Origin: Lachnospiraceae bacterium
GTDB lineage: Bacteria > Bacillota > Clostridia > Lachnospirales > Lachnospiraceae
Length of the DNA stretch: 60,790 nt
NCBI GenBank assembly: GCA_016282745.1
Contig: JAEELL010000038.1
Location: forward strand, 1-60,790
Reading direction: 5' to 3'
Position 1 is the stretch's first letter. Each line of letters begins with the position of its first letter. The translations under genes were made by a program, and so were the position numbers. Of this stretch, positions 1 to 8,782 are shown piece after piece. The notes beneath the pieces were generated by a model. The model had not been told where the DNA came from. It did not search any database and was given only the letters and a program-made list of their open reading frames with translations.

Positions 1-294
1 AGCTTCAACGTAGGTGATACTGTAAGAGTACACGCAAAGATCAAAGAAGGAAACCGTGAAAGAATTCAGGTTTTCGAAGGAACTGTTCTTAAGAAACAGG
101 GTGGAAGCAACAGAGCTACATTCACTGTAAGAAAGAACTCAAACGGTGTTGGAGTTGAGAAGACTTGGCCATTACATTCACCAACAATCGAGAAGATTGA
201 AGTTGTTAGACTTGGTAAAGTTAGAAGAGCTAAACTTAACTACTTAAGACAGAGAACAGGTAAGGCTGCTAAGGTTAAAGAATTAGTTAAATAA
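1..294 (+). CDS. rplS: 50S ribosomal protein L19, 3' part
   Basis: L19 sits at the 30S-50S interface of the ribosome. The window opens inside the gene, so the N-terminus is missing. The readable 97 residues contain the family's conserved stretch (VFEGTVLKK, then [15 protein letters not shown] and [11 protein letters not shown]). The frame is open from base 1 to a TAA. The order L19 then rbgA then rnhB is the usual Firmicutes arrangement, although lepB, often found between them, is absent. The last codons and the stop are duplicated just downstream, and a strong hairpin terminator follows. Confidence 0.96.
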   Translation, partial: SFNVGDTVRVHAKIKEGNRERIQVFEGTVLKKQGGSNRATFTVRKNSNGVGVEKTWPLHSPTIEKIEVVRLGKVRRAKLNYLRQRTGKAAKVKELVK

Positions 295-306
295 TTAGTT
301 AAATAA
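283..306 (+). repeat. 12-bp tandem duplication across the rplS stop
   Basis: The unit TTAGTTAAATAA, which holds the last three codons and the stop, occurs twice head to tail with no mismatch. The second copy is untranslated. Similar stop-spanning duplications follow mutL, mgsA and lspA. Confidence 0.9.
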
Positions 307-315
307 TTTATTTAC

Positions 316-353
316 AAAAAGGAGCAAACCATTTAGTGATTTGCTCCTTTTTC
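316..353 (+). terminator. Rho-independent terminator after rplS
   Basis: GGAGCAAA at 321-328 pairs with TTTGCTCC at 340-347. The stem is extended by flanking A and T runs and followed by a T tract. It separates the ribosomal-protein transcript from the rbgA operon. Confidence 0.93.
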
Positions 354-400
354 TTATAAACGACGAGAAATATTTTGGCGACGAGCCAAGTGAAAATCTG

Positions 401-409
401 TGCTATAAT
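401..409 (+). promoter_or_regulatory. Probable extended -10 promoter for rbgA
   Basis: TGCTATAAT matches the TGnTATAAT extended -10 form. No good -35 hexamer lies 16-18 bases upstream, which is tolerable for this promoter class. It is the only plausible signal between the terminator and rbgA. Confidence 0.55.
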
Positions 410-532
410 AGAAAATGTGAGTGAGTTTTTGATGAATTACAAATAAAAAAGATAGAGATGTTGAAAGAATTGGCAGTAATGATGAGTCAATTAAACTATA
501 TGATATAAAACTAAATAAGTAGGTGGATGTAA

Positions 533-1399
533 ATGAATGATAAAGAAAAGTTAACACAATCAAATATTAACTGGTATCCCGGTCATATGACTAAGGCTAT
601 AAGACAGATGAAAGAAGACATAAAGCTCATTGACCTGGTGGTTGAAATATTAGATGCAAGACTTCCACTCAGCAGTAGAAATCCGGACATTGATGAACTT
701 GGAAAGAATAAAGCAAGATTGATTCTTCTTAATAAATCAGATCTTGCTGATGAGAGATGGAATGATAAGTGGGCTGAGTATTTCAGAGAGAAAGGCTACA
801 CAGTCGTTAAAGTCAATTCAAAAAATAAGACAGGAATCAAGGAAATCAATAATGCTGTTAATGAAGCGTGTAAAGAAAAGATTGAGCGAGACAGAAAGCG
901 AGGCATCAAGAACAGACCTGTAAGAGCCATGGTGGTTGGTATTCCAAATGTTGGTAAGTCTACATTCATCAATGCTTATGCCGGAAAGGCTTGTACAAAA
1001 ACAGGTAACAAGCCGGGTGTCACAAAAGGAAAACAGTGGATTAAACTTAACAAAGGTCTTGAACTTCTTGATACTCCGGGAATTCTCTGGCCAAAGTTTG
1101 AGGACCAGTCAATTGGATTTAAACTGGCGGTGTCAGGTTCGATTAACGACAATATTCTTAATACCACTGATATGGTTTATGATTTTATAAAGATGTTAAA
1201 GGAAATGTATCCGAATGCTATTACATCCAGATACGGCATTGAGGATTCAGATGATGCACTTGAGATTCTTAATCGTGTAGCTGAAGTTAGAGGGTGCAAA
1301 CTTAAAGGCGACAGACCTGACATTGATAAGGCGGCGCTGATTATTCTTGATGATTACAGAAGCGGAAAGCTTGGAAGAATTACATTGGATACTTTCTAA
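533..1399 (+). CDS. rbgA: Ribosome biogenesis GTPase RbgA (YlqF)
   Basis: This is a circularly permuted GTPase needed for late assembly of the 50S subunit in Firmicutes. The permutation is visible: the G4 motif NKSD (about residues 67-70) comes before the P-loop GIPNVGKST (about 135-143) and the G3 DTPG (about 179-182). A C-terminal helical RNA-binding region follows. The length of 288 residues is normal for the family. The ATG has an AGGTGG ribosome-binding site at 521. It is followed after 15 bases by rnhB, the same pair as in Bacillus. Confidence 0.96.
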   Translation: MNDKEKLTQSNINWYPGHMTKAIRQMKEDIKLIDLVVEILDARLPLSSRNPDIDELGKNKARLILLNKSDLADERWNDKWAEYFREKGYTVVKVNSKNKTGIKEINNAVNEACKEKIERDRKRGIKNRPVRAMVVGIPNVGKSTFINAYAGKACTKTGNKPGVTKGKQWIKLNKGLELLDTPGILWPKFEDQSIGFKLAVSGSINDNILNTTDMVYDFIKMLKEMYPNAITSRYGIEDSDDALEILNRVAEVRGCKLKGDRPDIDKAALIILDDYRSGKLGRITLDTF

Positions 1400-1414
1400 A
1401 AGAGGAGATTACAA

Positions 1415-2182
1415 ATGGCGGAAAAGATTTCAGATATTAAGAATGCGATTAATAACTGCGATATCAAAGAGTTAGAACAACTGCTTCTTACATACAAAGA
1501 TGATGAAAGAAGTGGTGTGGTTAAGCTTGTTGAGTCAGGTTACAAGAAAATTGAAAAATACAATCTTGAACTTCAGAGAATTGAGCTTATGAAGCAGTTT
1601 GAAAAGAAGTATTCTGACTACAATTTCATCTGTGGGATAGATGAGGTTGGACGAGGACCGTTGGCAGGACCTGTTATGGCAGGTGCAGTTATTCTTCCAA
1701 AGGACTGTGATATTTTATATCTGAATGATTCAAAGCAGCTCTCTGCAAAGAAAAGAGAAGAATTGTATGCCAAGATAATGGAAAAGGCGGTGAGTGCCAA
1801 AACTGCCATTGTAAGTCCGGCAGAGATTGATGAACTGAATATTTTACAGGCGACATACAAGGCTATGAGAGAAGCTATTTCAAAACTTGAGCCACAGCCT
1901 GATTTGTTGTTGAATGATGCGGTGAATATTCCTGAAGTAGATATCAAGCAGGTGGCTATTATCAAGGGAGATGCAAAGAGTATTTCCATTGCGGCAGCAA
2001 GTATTATCTCGAAGGTTGAAAGAGATGCCATGATGGTGGAATATGATAAACTTTATCCTGAGTATGATTTTGCCTCAAATAAGGGGTATGGTTCGGCAAA
2101 ACATATTGAGGCGTTAAAGAAGATTGGACCTTGTCCGATACATAGAAAATCCTTTATCAAAGGGATTCTTGGAGAAGAGTAA
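1415..2182 (+). CDS. rnhB: Ribonuclease HII
   Basis: RNase HII cuts RNA in RNA-DNA hybrids and removes misincorporated ribonucleotides. The catalytic signature IDEVGRGPLAGPV starts near residue 73, followed by the conserved NDSK and the SIAAASIISKVERD segment. About 70 residues precede the catalytic core, an extension also present in the Bacillus enzyme (255 residues in both). The ATG is preceded by an AGAGGAG site. It is probably co-transcribed with rbgA. Confidence 0.96.
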   Translation: MAEKISDIKNAINNCDIKELEQLLLTYKDDERSGVVKLVESGYKKIEKYNLELQRIELMKQFEKKYSDYNFICGIDEVGRGPLAGPVMAGAVILPKDCDILYLNDSKQLSAKKREELYAKIMEKAVSAKTAIVSPAEIDELNILQATYKAMREAISKLEPQPDLLLNDAVNIPEVDIKQVAIIKGDAKSISIAAASIISKVERDAMMVEYDKLYPEYDFASNKGYGSAKHIEALKKIGPCPIHRKSFIKGILGEE

Positions 2183-2226
2183 AAATAATTTGAGGGATAA
2201 AATCTGAATAGGTGAATAATTGTGAG

Positions 2227-2281
2227 TTATAATCAGAAACAATATGAAAAAAATGTGGATTATAATCAGAAACAATATGAA
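2227..2281 (+). repeat. 33-bp tandem repeat upstream of yraN
   Basis: A 22-bp unit ending in AATATGAA occurs exactly at 2227-2248 and again at 2260-2281. A looser third copy (AGAAACTATATGAA) overlaps the yraN start codon. The yraN initiation region therefore looks triplicated, with two decoy ATGs upstream that lack a good ribosome-binding site. Confidence 0.8.
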
Positions 2282-2313
2282 TAAAAGAATTGTGGGGGAG
2301 AATTAGAAACTAT

Positions 2314-2664
2314 ATGAACAAAAGACTGGTTGGCGATGATTTTGAAAATGTCGCAGTTTCTTATATGAAGAAGAATGGTTATGACATTTTAGAACAGAAT
2401 TTCAGGTGCAGAATCGGGGAGATAGATATCATTGCAAAGAATGAAGGATATTTGGTTTTTACTGAAGTAAAATACCGAAATGACAGCAGATACGGCGAAC
2501 CTGAATATGCAGTTGGAATTAGAAAGCAACAAAAAATATACAGTGTTGCTCAAGTTTACCTTAAGAAGAATAAAATGTCCTTTGATACACCAATAAGATT
2601 TGATGTGGTGAGTATTTTGGGGGATAGGATTAATATTATTAAAAATGCATTTGGAGCTATGTGA
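2314..2664 (+). CDS. yraN: YraN/UPF0102 family endonuclease-like protein
   Basis: This small protein belongs to the UPF0102 family, which has a Holliday-junction-resolvase-like nuclease fold. The core is visible: FENVAVSYMKKNGY, then RCRIGEIDIIA and FTEVKYRN, the D...ExK pattern of the fold. Its role in bacteria is not settled. An in-frame TTG lies at 2290, but it has no ribosome-binding site. The ATG at 2314 has GGGGGAG at 2294-2300, so I prefer it (116 residues, the usual length). It overlaps the next gene by one base. Confidence 0.88.
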   Translation: MNKRLVGDDFENVAVSYMKKNGYDILEQNFRCRIGEIDIIAKNEGYLVFTEVKYRNDSRYGEPEYAVGIRKQQKIYSVAQVYLKKNKMSFDTPIRFDVVSILGDRINIIKNAFGAM

Positions 2665-3515
2665 TGAACATTATTTTTAATTATTCAAATAATAACAATG
2701 CAACTGAATTAAAATACGGTACCAATGGAGTTCCGTATATTTCATACAAAAAGCTTGAAGAGACAGGTTTGGTTGTACAGGGATTCTCCACAAAGCTTGG
2801 TGGAGTCAGCAAGGACCATCTTGCAGAACTCAATCTTGGATACAGCAGAGGGGATGATCCTTTAAATGTAACTAAGAATCACGAGATTATCGGTGAGGCA
2901 ATAGGCTTTGATTACAAAGATATAGTTACTACCAATCAGACTCACACAACCAATGTCAGAGTAGTGACTGAAGCCGATAGAGGAAAAGGTATAACCTGCG
3001 ACAGAGATTACAGTGATATTGACGGACTGGTAACCAATGTTAAGGGCTTGGTTCTTGCAACATATTTTGCCGATTGTGTTCCATTGTATTTTCTGGATAC
3101 AAAGAATAAGGCTATCGGTCTTACTCATTCAGGATGGAGAGGAACAGTTGGAAAAATCGGTAAGGTCACAGTTGAGCTGATGACAAAGGAATACGGAACT
3201 AATCCTTTAGATGTTATTGCCTGTGTGGGACCATCAATTTGCCGGAACTGTTATGAAGTAAGCGAAGATGTGGCCGATGAGTTTAAAAAAGCGTTTGCAG
3301 GTCATGAGGACGAAATACTTATAGATAAGGGGAACGGAAAGTTCCTTCTTGATTTGTGGGAGGCAAACAGACTTGTTTTCCTCGAGGCAGGAATTAAGGA
3401 AGATAATATTGCCATTACGGATATCTGTACCTGCTGCAACAAAGATTATCTTTTCTCTCACAGAGGTCATAATGGAATGAGAGGAAATCTTGCGGCATTT
3501 ATGATGCTAAAGTAA
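2664..3515 (+). CDS. pgeF: Peptidoglycan editing factor PgeF (laccase-domain family)
   Basis: It belongs to the YfiH/DUF152 family. Members act as copper- or zinc-dependent purine-nucleoside or phenolic oxidases, and in E. coli PgeF prevents wrong amino acids entering peptidoglycan. The metal ligands are visible in NQTHT, TYFADCVPL and LTHSGWRGT. The ATG overlaps the yraN stop (TGATG) and has GGAG seven bases upstream. A GTG three bases earlier is the alternative. The substrate in this organism cannot be read from the sequence. Confidence 0.9.
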   Translation: MNIIFNYSNNNNATELKYGTNGVPYISYKKLEETGLVVQGFSTKLGGVSKDHLAELNLGYSRGDDPLNVTKNHEIIGEAIGFDYKDIVTTNQTHTTNVRVVTEADRGKGITCDRDYSDIDGLVTNVKGLVLATYFADCVPLYFLDTKNKAIGLTHSGWRGTVGKIGKVTVELMTKEYGTNPLDVIACVGPSICRNCYEVSEDVADEFKKAFAGHEDEILIDKGNGKFLLDLWEANRLVFLEAGIKEDNIAITDICTCCNKDYLFSHRGHNGMRGNLAAFMMLK

Positions 3516-3619
3516 GCGTAACTATTCAGCCTTTCAGCAATGCCAGCTCGAATCCGCAGATACAATAAATTGAAGCAGACAATGTCGAATAAAATTTGAA
3601 AAAAGAAAGAGAGGATGAT

Positions 3620-5005
3620 ATGAAGAAGGATAATAAACACGTTATCAAATCGGTGAAGCCGGGTTCTATTGCAGAAGAACTTGAGATTGAAGCCGGTGAT
3701 ATTCTGATAAGTGTAAATGACCAAAAGATAAATGATATATTTGACTATCAGCTTCTCTGTGAAGATGAATATGTTGAACTTCTAGTCAGAAAGCCCAATG
3801 GTGAAGAGTGGGTTTTGGAAGTTGAAAAAGATGAGGATGAAGATTTAGGACTTGAATTTGAGAGTGGCTTGATGGATGAGTATCATTCGTGCAGAAATAA
3901 ATGTATTTTCTGCTTTATTGACCAGATGCCAAAAGGAATGAGAGATACTCTCTATTTTAAAGATGATGATTCAAGACTTTCCTTTCTTCAGGGAAATTAT
4001 ATTACACTGACTAATATGTCTGATGAGGACATAGATAGAATTATAAGATTTAACCTTGCACCTATTAATATATCGGTTCAGACTACAAACAAAGAACTCA
4101 GATGCAAGATGCTTCACAATAGGTTTGCGGGAGATGTTTTGAGATATCTTGACAGACTTGGAGAGGCGCAGATTGAAATGAATGGGCAGATTGTTCTCTG
4201 TAAGGGAGTAAACGATGGAGAAGAGCTTAGAAGGTCCATTGAGGATTTATCTAAATATGCCCCGTATATGAGAAGTGTTTCAGTGGTTCCTGCAGGTATC
4301 ACAAAATACAGAGAGGGACTCTATCCTCTTGAATTGTTTACGAAGGAAGAGGCCGGAGAAGTGATTGATATGATTGAGTCGTATCAGAAGAAAGTGTATG
4401 ATAAACACGGTATTCATTTCATTCACGCCAGTGATGAATTCTACATTCTTGCAGGAAGAGAATTTCCGGAAGAAGAGAGATATGACGGCTATCTTCAGAT
4501 AGAAAACGGTGTGGGAATGATGAGATCATTTATCAATGAGGCAAATGAGCGTCTTGATGAACTTGAGGGTGACGACAGAGTGCGGGAAATCTCTTTCTTT
4601 TCAGGTAAACTGGCATATCCTACAATGAAAAAGGTGAGTGAAAAAGTGATGGAAAAATATCCTAATATAAAAGTACATTCCTATGAGCTTACAAACTATT
4701 TCTTTGGGGAGACAATAACAGTGACGGGACTTCTTACCGGACATGATATTATTGACCAGTTAAAAGACAAAGAATTAGGAGAGGTTCTTCTGATTCCTGA
4801 AAACACTCTTCGAAGCGGAGAGACCGTATTCCTTGACGATGTGACCTTGGCGGAACTTGAAAATGATTTACAAATAAATACTATTATTGTAAAATCGAGA
4901 GGGAATAACCTTGTTGATATGCTTGTTGGCATTGAGACAAAGGGTGGTGATAAAGACATGCAACCTTACGAATTAGAGGACATGAATCATCACCATGAAT
5001 GTTAG
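3620..5005 (+). CDS. DUF512 family PDZ-radical SAM protein
   Basis: Domains in order are an N-terminal PDZ-like region (SVKPGSIAEELEIEAGD), a radical-SAM-like CxxxCxxC cluster (CRNKCIFCF, about residue 90), and a C-terminal DUF512 region. The function is unknown. In Clostridia this gene is regularly found just before der, as here, which suggests a link with ribosome assembly or translation. The ATG at 3620 has an AGAGAGG site; a TTG at 3596 is in frame but poor. The last residues are His-rich (MNHHHEC). Confidence 0.88.
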   Translation: MKKDNKHVIKSVKPGSIAEELEIEAGDILISVNDQKINDIFDYQLLCEDEYVELLVRKPNGEEWVLEVEKDEDEDLGLEFESGLMDEYHSCRNKCIFCFIDQMPKGMRDTLYFKDDDSRLSFLQGNYITLTNMSDEDIDRIIRFNLAPINISVQTTNKELRCKMLHNRFAGDVLRYLDRLGEAQIEMNGQIVLCKGVNDGEELRRSIEDLSKYAPYMRSVSVVPAGITKYREGLYPLELFTKEEAGEVIDMIESYQKKVYDKHGIHFIHASDEFYILAGREFPEEERYDGYLQIENGVGMMRSFINEANERLDELEGDDRVREISFFSGKLAYPTMKKVSEKVMEKYPNIKVHSYELTNYFFGETITVTGLLTGHDIIDQLKDKELGEVLLIPENTLRSGETVFLDDVTLAELENDLQINTIIVKSRGNNLVDMLVGIETKGGDKDMQPYELEDMNHHHEC

Positions 5006-5104
5006 ATATGTGAAATACACTTATTACAGATTATTATTAATTTATACAGATTAATAAAAGTAATAAAAGAATATAAATAAGATTAAGATAAGGATGGTTA
5101 TAAT

Positions 5105-6430
5105 ATGAGTAAACCGATAGTTGCAATTGTGGGAAGGCCAAATGTAGGTAAGTCCACATTGTTTAACGCACTCGCCGGAGAAAAGATTTCTATTGTAAAA
5201 GATACTCCGGGAGTGACAAGAGACAGAATATATGCTGATGTCGAATGGCTCGACACAAAGTTTACAATGATTGATACAGGTGGTATTGAACCTGAGAGTA
5301 ATGATATTATTCTTGCGCAGATGAGAGAACAGGCAGAGATTGCAATTGATACTGCCGATGTTATCATCTTTCTTACGGATGTGAGACAAGGACTTGTTGA
5401 CTCTGACTCAAAAGTTGCAGATATGCTTAGAAGAAGTCACAAACCTGTGGTTTTAGCAGTTAATAAGGTAGATAATTTTGATAAGTATATGCCTGATGTA
5501 TATGAGTTTTATAATCTTGGAATAGGCGATCCTTATCCTGTTTCAGCTGCATCAAGACTGGGCATTGGAGATTTGCTTGATCAGGTTACATCGTATTTTG
5601 GAGATCTTGATTTGGATGATGAGGATGATGAAAGACCTCGTATTGCCATTGTTGGTAAGCCAAATGTTGGAAAGTCTTCTATTATCAACAAACTCCTTGG
5701 TGAAAACAGAGTGATTGTTTCTAATATTGCGGGAACAACAAGGGATGCCATTGACACAGAGATTACATGGAATGGCAAGGAATATATATTTATTGATACG
5801 GCAGGGCTTAGAAGAAAGTCGCGTATCAAGGAAGAGATTGAAAGATACAGTATCATAAGAACTGTAACAGCAGTTGAGCGAGCTACAGTTGTAATTATTG
5901 TAATAGATGCCACTGAGGGTGTTACAGAGCAGGATGCAAAGATTGCAGGTATTGCTCATGAGAATGGTAAAGGTGTTATCATAGCTGTAAACAAATGGGA
6001 TGCCGTAGAAAAGGATGATAAGACTATCTACAAGCATACAAATAAGATCAGAGAAGTACTTGCATATATGCCTTACGCAGAACTCATTTTCATTTCTGCA
6101 AAGAGTGGTCAGAGACTTCCAAAATTGTTTGATTTGATTGATGTGGTTATTGAAAATAACTCTATGAGAGTTGCAACAGGTGTCCTCAATGAAATCATGG
6201 CAGAGGCTGTTGCACTTCAGCAGCCACCTTCTGATAAAGGAAAGAGACTCAAACTTTACTATATTACACAGGTTGCCGTTAAGCCACCTACATTTGTAAT
6301 ATTTGTGAATGATAAAGAACTAATGCATTTTTCGTACACAAGATATATTGAAAACAAAATACGAGATTGTTTTGGATTTAGAGGAACTCCTCTTAAGTTC
6401 ATAATACGTGAGAGAAAGGACAGCGAGTAA
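5105..6430 (+). CDS. der: Ribosome assembly GTPase Der (EngA)
   Basis: Der is an essential GTPase with two tandem G domains and a C-terminal KH-like domain that acts on the 50S subunit. Both P-loops are clear: GRPNVGKST near residue 9 and GKPNVGKSS near residue 180, each followed by DT(G/A)G and NK.D motifs. The length of 441 residues is typical. An AAGGATGG site precedes the ATG. plsY begins two bases after its stop. Confidence 0.97.
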   Translation: MSKPIVAIVGRPNVGKSTLFNALAGEKISIVKDTPGVTRDRIYADVEWLDTKFTMIDTGGIEPESNDIILAQMREQAEIAIDTADVIIFLTDVRQGLVDSDSKVADMLRRSHKPVVLAVNKVDNFDKYMPDVYEFYNLGIGDPYPVSAASRLGIGDLLDQVTSYFGDLDLDDEDDERPRIAIVGKPNVGKSSIINKLLGENRVIVSNIAGTTRDAIDTEITWNGKEYIFIDTAGLRRKSRIKEEIERYSIIRTVTAVERATVVIIVIDATEGVTEQDAKIAGIAHENGKGVIIAVNKWDAVEKDDKTIYKHTNKIREVLAYMPYAELIFISAKSGQRLPKLFDLIDVVIENNSMRVATGVLNEIMAEAVALQQPPSDKGKRLKLYYITQVAVKPPTFVIFVNDKELMHFSYTRYIENKIRDCFGFRGTPLKFIIRERKDSE

Positions 6431-6431
6431 A

Positions 6432-7100
6432 ATGTTTGTTTTACATAGACTTATCAGTCTTGTTATCGGTTATTGTTTTGGTCTTATCCAGACTGCTTAT
6501 ATTATTGGAAGATTGCACCATGTTGATATAAGACAATATGGTTCCGGCAATTCCGGAACAACTAATGCACTCAGAACACTGGGAAAGACGGCGGGTCTTA
6601 TTACATTTTTGGTTGATGGATTCAAAGCTGTTTTTGCAGTTCTTGCAGTTCGTCTGATTTTTAAGGATAGTGCAGATATTTATGCATTAGCTTTGTACGC
6701 GGGATTTGGAACTGTAATAGGTCACAATTTTCCGTTCTATATGAATTTTAAAGGTGGAAAAGGTATCGCGGCTTCAGCAGGCGTGATTATGGCCATGTTT
6801 GATTGGAAATTACTGGTTATCAGTATGATTATATTTGTTACAGTGGTCGCTTTAACCAGATATGTATCACTTGGTTCTCTTTGTGTAATGACAGGCTTTC
6901 TGATAATGTCGGTTGTGTTTGGGGAACTTAATATAATGAGTCAGGCTTCTAAGTTTAATTATAATAACAGATTTGAAGCTTACGCGGTTGTTCTTGCAAT
7001 GACTGTTTTGGCATTTGTGAGACACAAAGAAAATATTAAGAGACTGTTGAGTGGAACTGAGCGAAAACTCGGCGAGAAGAAGGAGGAAATAAATGAGTAA
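6432..7100 (+). CDS. plsY: Glycerol-3-phosphate acyltransferase PlsY
   Basis: PlsY is a membrane enzyme that transfers acyl groups from acyl-phosphate to glycerol-3-phosphate, the first step of phospholipid synthesis. The three conserved loops are present: GSGNSGTTNALRTLG, FKGGKGIAAS and a later segment ending in FVRHKENIKRLL. Five or so hydrophobic spans fit the family. I chose the ATG at 6432 rather than the in-frame GTG at 6408 inside der. It overlaps gpsA by 8 bases, so the enzyme and its substrate-making dehydrogenase are translationally coupled. Confidence 0.95.
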   Translation: MFVLHRLISLVIGYCFGLIQTAYIIGRLHHVDIRQYGSGNSGTTNALRTLGKTAGLITFLVDGFKAVFAVLAVRLIFKDSADIYALALYAGFGTVIGHNFPFYMNFKGGKGIAASAGVIMAMFDWKLLVISMIIFVTVVALTRYVSLGSLCVMTGFLIMSVVFGELNIMSQASKFNYNNRFEAYAVVLAMTVLAFVRHKENIKRLLSGTERKLGEKKEEINE

Positions 7101-8103
7101 AATAGCAGTTTTAGGTGGTGGCGGATGGGCCATTGCACTTGCGGTTTTATTGGATGATAATAAACATGATGTAACTATTTGGTCAGCCCTTGATAAAGAA
7201 GTTCAGGCTTTAACAACTGAGAGGGAGAATAAGAACAGTTTGCCTGGAATCATCATTCCTGAGACAATTAAGATTACAGGTGATATTGACAGCGCAGTAA
7301 AAGACGCTGACATGATTGTTATGGCAGTTGCTTCATCATTTGTGAGAAAGACATCTGCCCTTTTAAAAGGCAAGATAAAAGACAATCAGATTATTGTTAA
7401 TGTTGCAAAGGGGATTGAAGATGGAACTCTTTACACAATGACAGATATTATTGAAGAAGAGTTACCGGGCTGCAATGCCTGTGTTCTTTCAGGACCAAGT
7501 CATGCGGAGGAAGTTGGAAGAAAGATTCCTACAACTGTTGTTATTGGAGCAAAGGATTTGGAAACTGCAAAATATATTCAGGAGACAGTTTCAAACAATT
7601 ATTTCAGAGCATATGTAAGTCCTGATATTATTGGAATTGAACTTGGCGGATCTCTTAAGAATGTAATCGCTCTTGCTGCAGGTGCTGCAGACGGACTTGG
7701 ATTTGGAGATAACACAAAGGCTGCTCTTATTACAAGAGGAATAAAGGAAATATCTGCTCTTGGTATTGCCATGGGCGGTCATGCCAGAACATTCAGCGGA
7801 CTTTCAGGAATCGGAGATCTTATTGTTACCTGCGCAAGTATGCATTCAAGAAACAGACGCGCCGGTATTTTAATCGGACAGGGCAAATCATTGGAAGAAG
7901 CCGTTGCGGAAGTTCATATGGTAGTAGAGGGAGCTGTTTCGGCAAAGGCTGCACTTGCACTTGCAAAAAAATATAATGTTGAGCTTCCTATTATTGAGCA
8001 GGTAAATGAAGTGCTGTTTGAAGGAAAACCTGCAAAAGATGCAGTTATGGAACTTATGAACAGACAATATACAAGCGAGCATGTTGACATGCTTTGGAAA
8101 TAA
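7093..8103 (+). CDS. gpsA: NAD(P)-dependent glycerol-3-phosphate dehydrogenase
   Basis: GpsA makes sn-glycerol-3-phosphate from dihydroxyacetone phosphate, supplying PlsY. The N-terminal Rossmann motif is GGGGWAIALA and the active-site lysine lies in GGSLKNVIALAAG. A second conserved block is SGLSGIGDLIVTC. The length of 336 residues is normal. A perfect AGGAGG site lies inside the end of plsY. In related genomes spoIVA often follows; here two lipid and stress genes are placed between. Confidence 0.96.
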   Translation: MSKIAVLGGGGWAIALAVLLDDNKHDVTIWSALDKEVQALTTERENKNSLPGIIIPETIKITGDIDSAVKDADMIVMAVASSFVRKTSALLKGKIKDNQIIVNVAKGIEDGTLYTMTDIIEEELPGCNACVLSGPSHAEEVGRKIPTTVVIGAKDLETAKYIQETVSNNYFRAYVSPDIIGIELGGSLKNVIALAAGAADGLGFGDNTKAALITRGIKEISALGIAMGGHARTFSGLSGIGDLIVTCASMHSRNRRAGILIGQGKSLEEAVAEVHMVVEGAVSAKAALALAKKYNVELPIIEQVNEVLFEGKPAKDAVMELMNRQYTSEHVDMLWK

Positions 8104-8105
8104 GT

Positions 8106-8777
8106 ATGGATAATATAAATTTAGAGTATAATAAATTTAAAAAACAGATTCAAAAGTTTGAAATCTCCCCAAAAGATTTCAAACAGTTGATAATGGAGTA
8201 TGAATGTGCAATCTTAGAGGTAAAGACAAAACTTGATGTTCTCAATAATGAGTTTATGTCAAATGAATTACGTAACCCGATAGAAACAATAAAGGCACGT
8301 ATCAAGTCTCCTGACAGTTTATATGAGAAATTAGAGAGAAAAGGATTTGAAAAATCTATTGATTCTATCAGAAATAATATCTATGATGTTGCCGGAGTAA
8401 GAGTTATTTGCCCGTTTATTGATGATATTTATAAAGTGGCTGATATGCTCTCAACGCAAGATGATATTAACATTATTTCGAGAAAGGATTATATAAAGAA
8501 TCCAAAAAAGAACGGATACCGAAGTCTTCACTTGGTTGTGGAAATCCCGATTTTTTTGTCAAAGGAAAAGAAACCGGTTTTGGTTGAAGTTCAGATAAGA
8601 ACAATTGCTATGAATTTCTGGGCAAGTCTCGAGCATCAGATTCACTATAAGAAGTTTTCTAATTCAAATGTTGATTCGGTCAAGAAACTTGCTGAGTGTG
8701 CTGATACTATATACGAGACAGATTTGAAGATGCTCAATATCAGAAGAGATCTGATTGATAACGAGGAAGAAGAGTAA
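8106..8777 (+). CDS. Small alarmone (p)ppGpp synthetase, RelQ-like
   Basis: This is a single-domain RelA/SpoT synthetase of 223 residues with no HD hydrolase domain, TGS or ACT domain, so it should make but not degrade (p)ppGpp. The nucleotidyltransferase signatures are GVRVICPF, KNGYRSLHLVVEIP and VEVQIRTIAMNFWASLEHQIHYK. The start is the ATG two bases after the gpsA stop; an overlapping in-frame TTG at 8094 is less likely. Co-transcription with gpsA and cls would tie alarmone synthesis to membrane lipid supply. Confidence 0.9.
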   Translation: MDNINLEYNKFKKQIQKFEISPKDFKQLIMEYECAILEVKTKLDVLNNEFMSNELRNPIETIKARIKSPDSLYEKLERKGFEKSIDSIRNNIYDVAGVRVICPFIDDIYKVADMLSTQDDINIISRKDYIKNPKKNGYRSLHLVVEIPIFLSKEKKPVLVEVQIRTIAMNFWASLEHQIHYKKFSNSNVDSVKKLAECADTIYETDLKMLNIRRDLIDNEEEE

Positions 8778-8782
8778 GATTT

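Noticed and set aside
1618-2031. Minus-strand 137-residue frame opposite rnhB
   Set aside because: Shadow of a clear gene; no ribosome-binding site.
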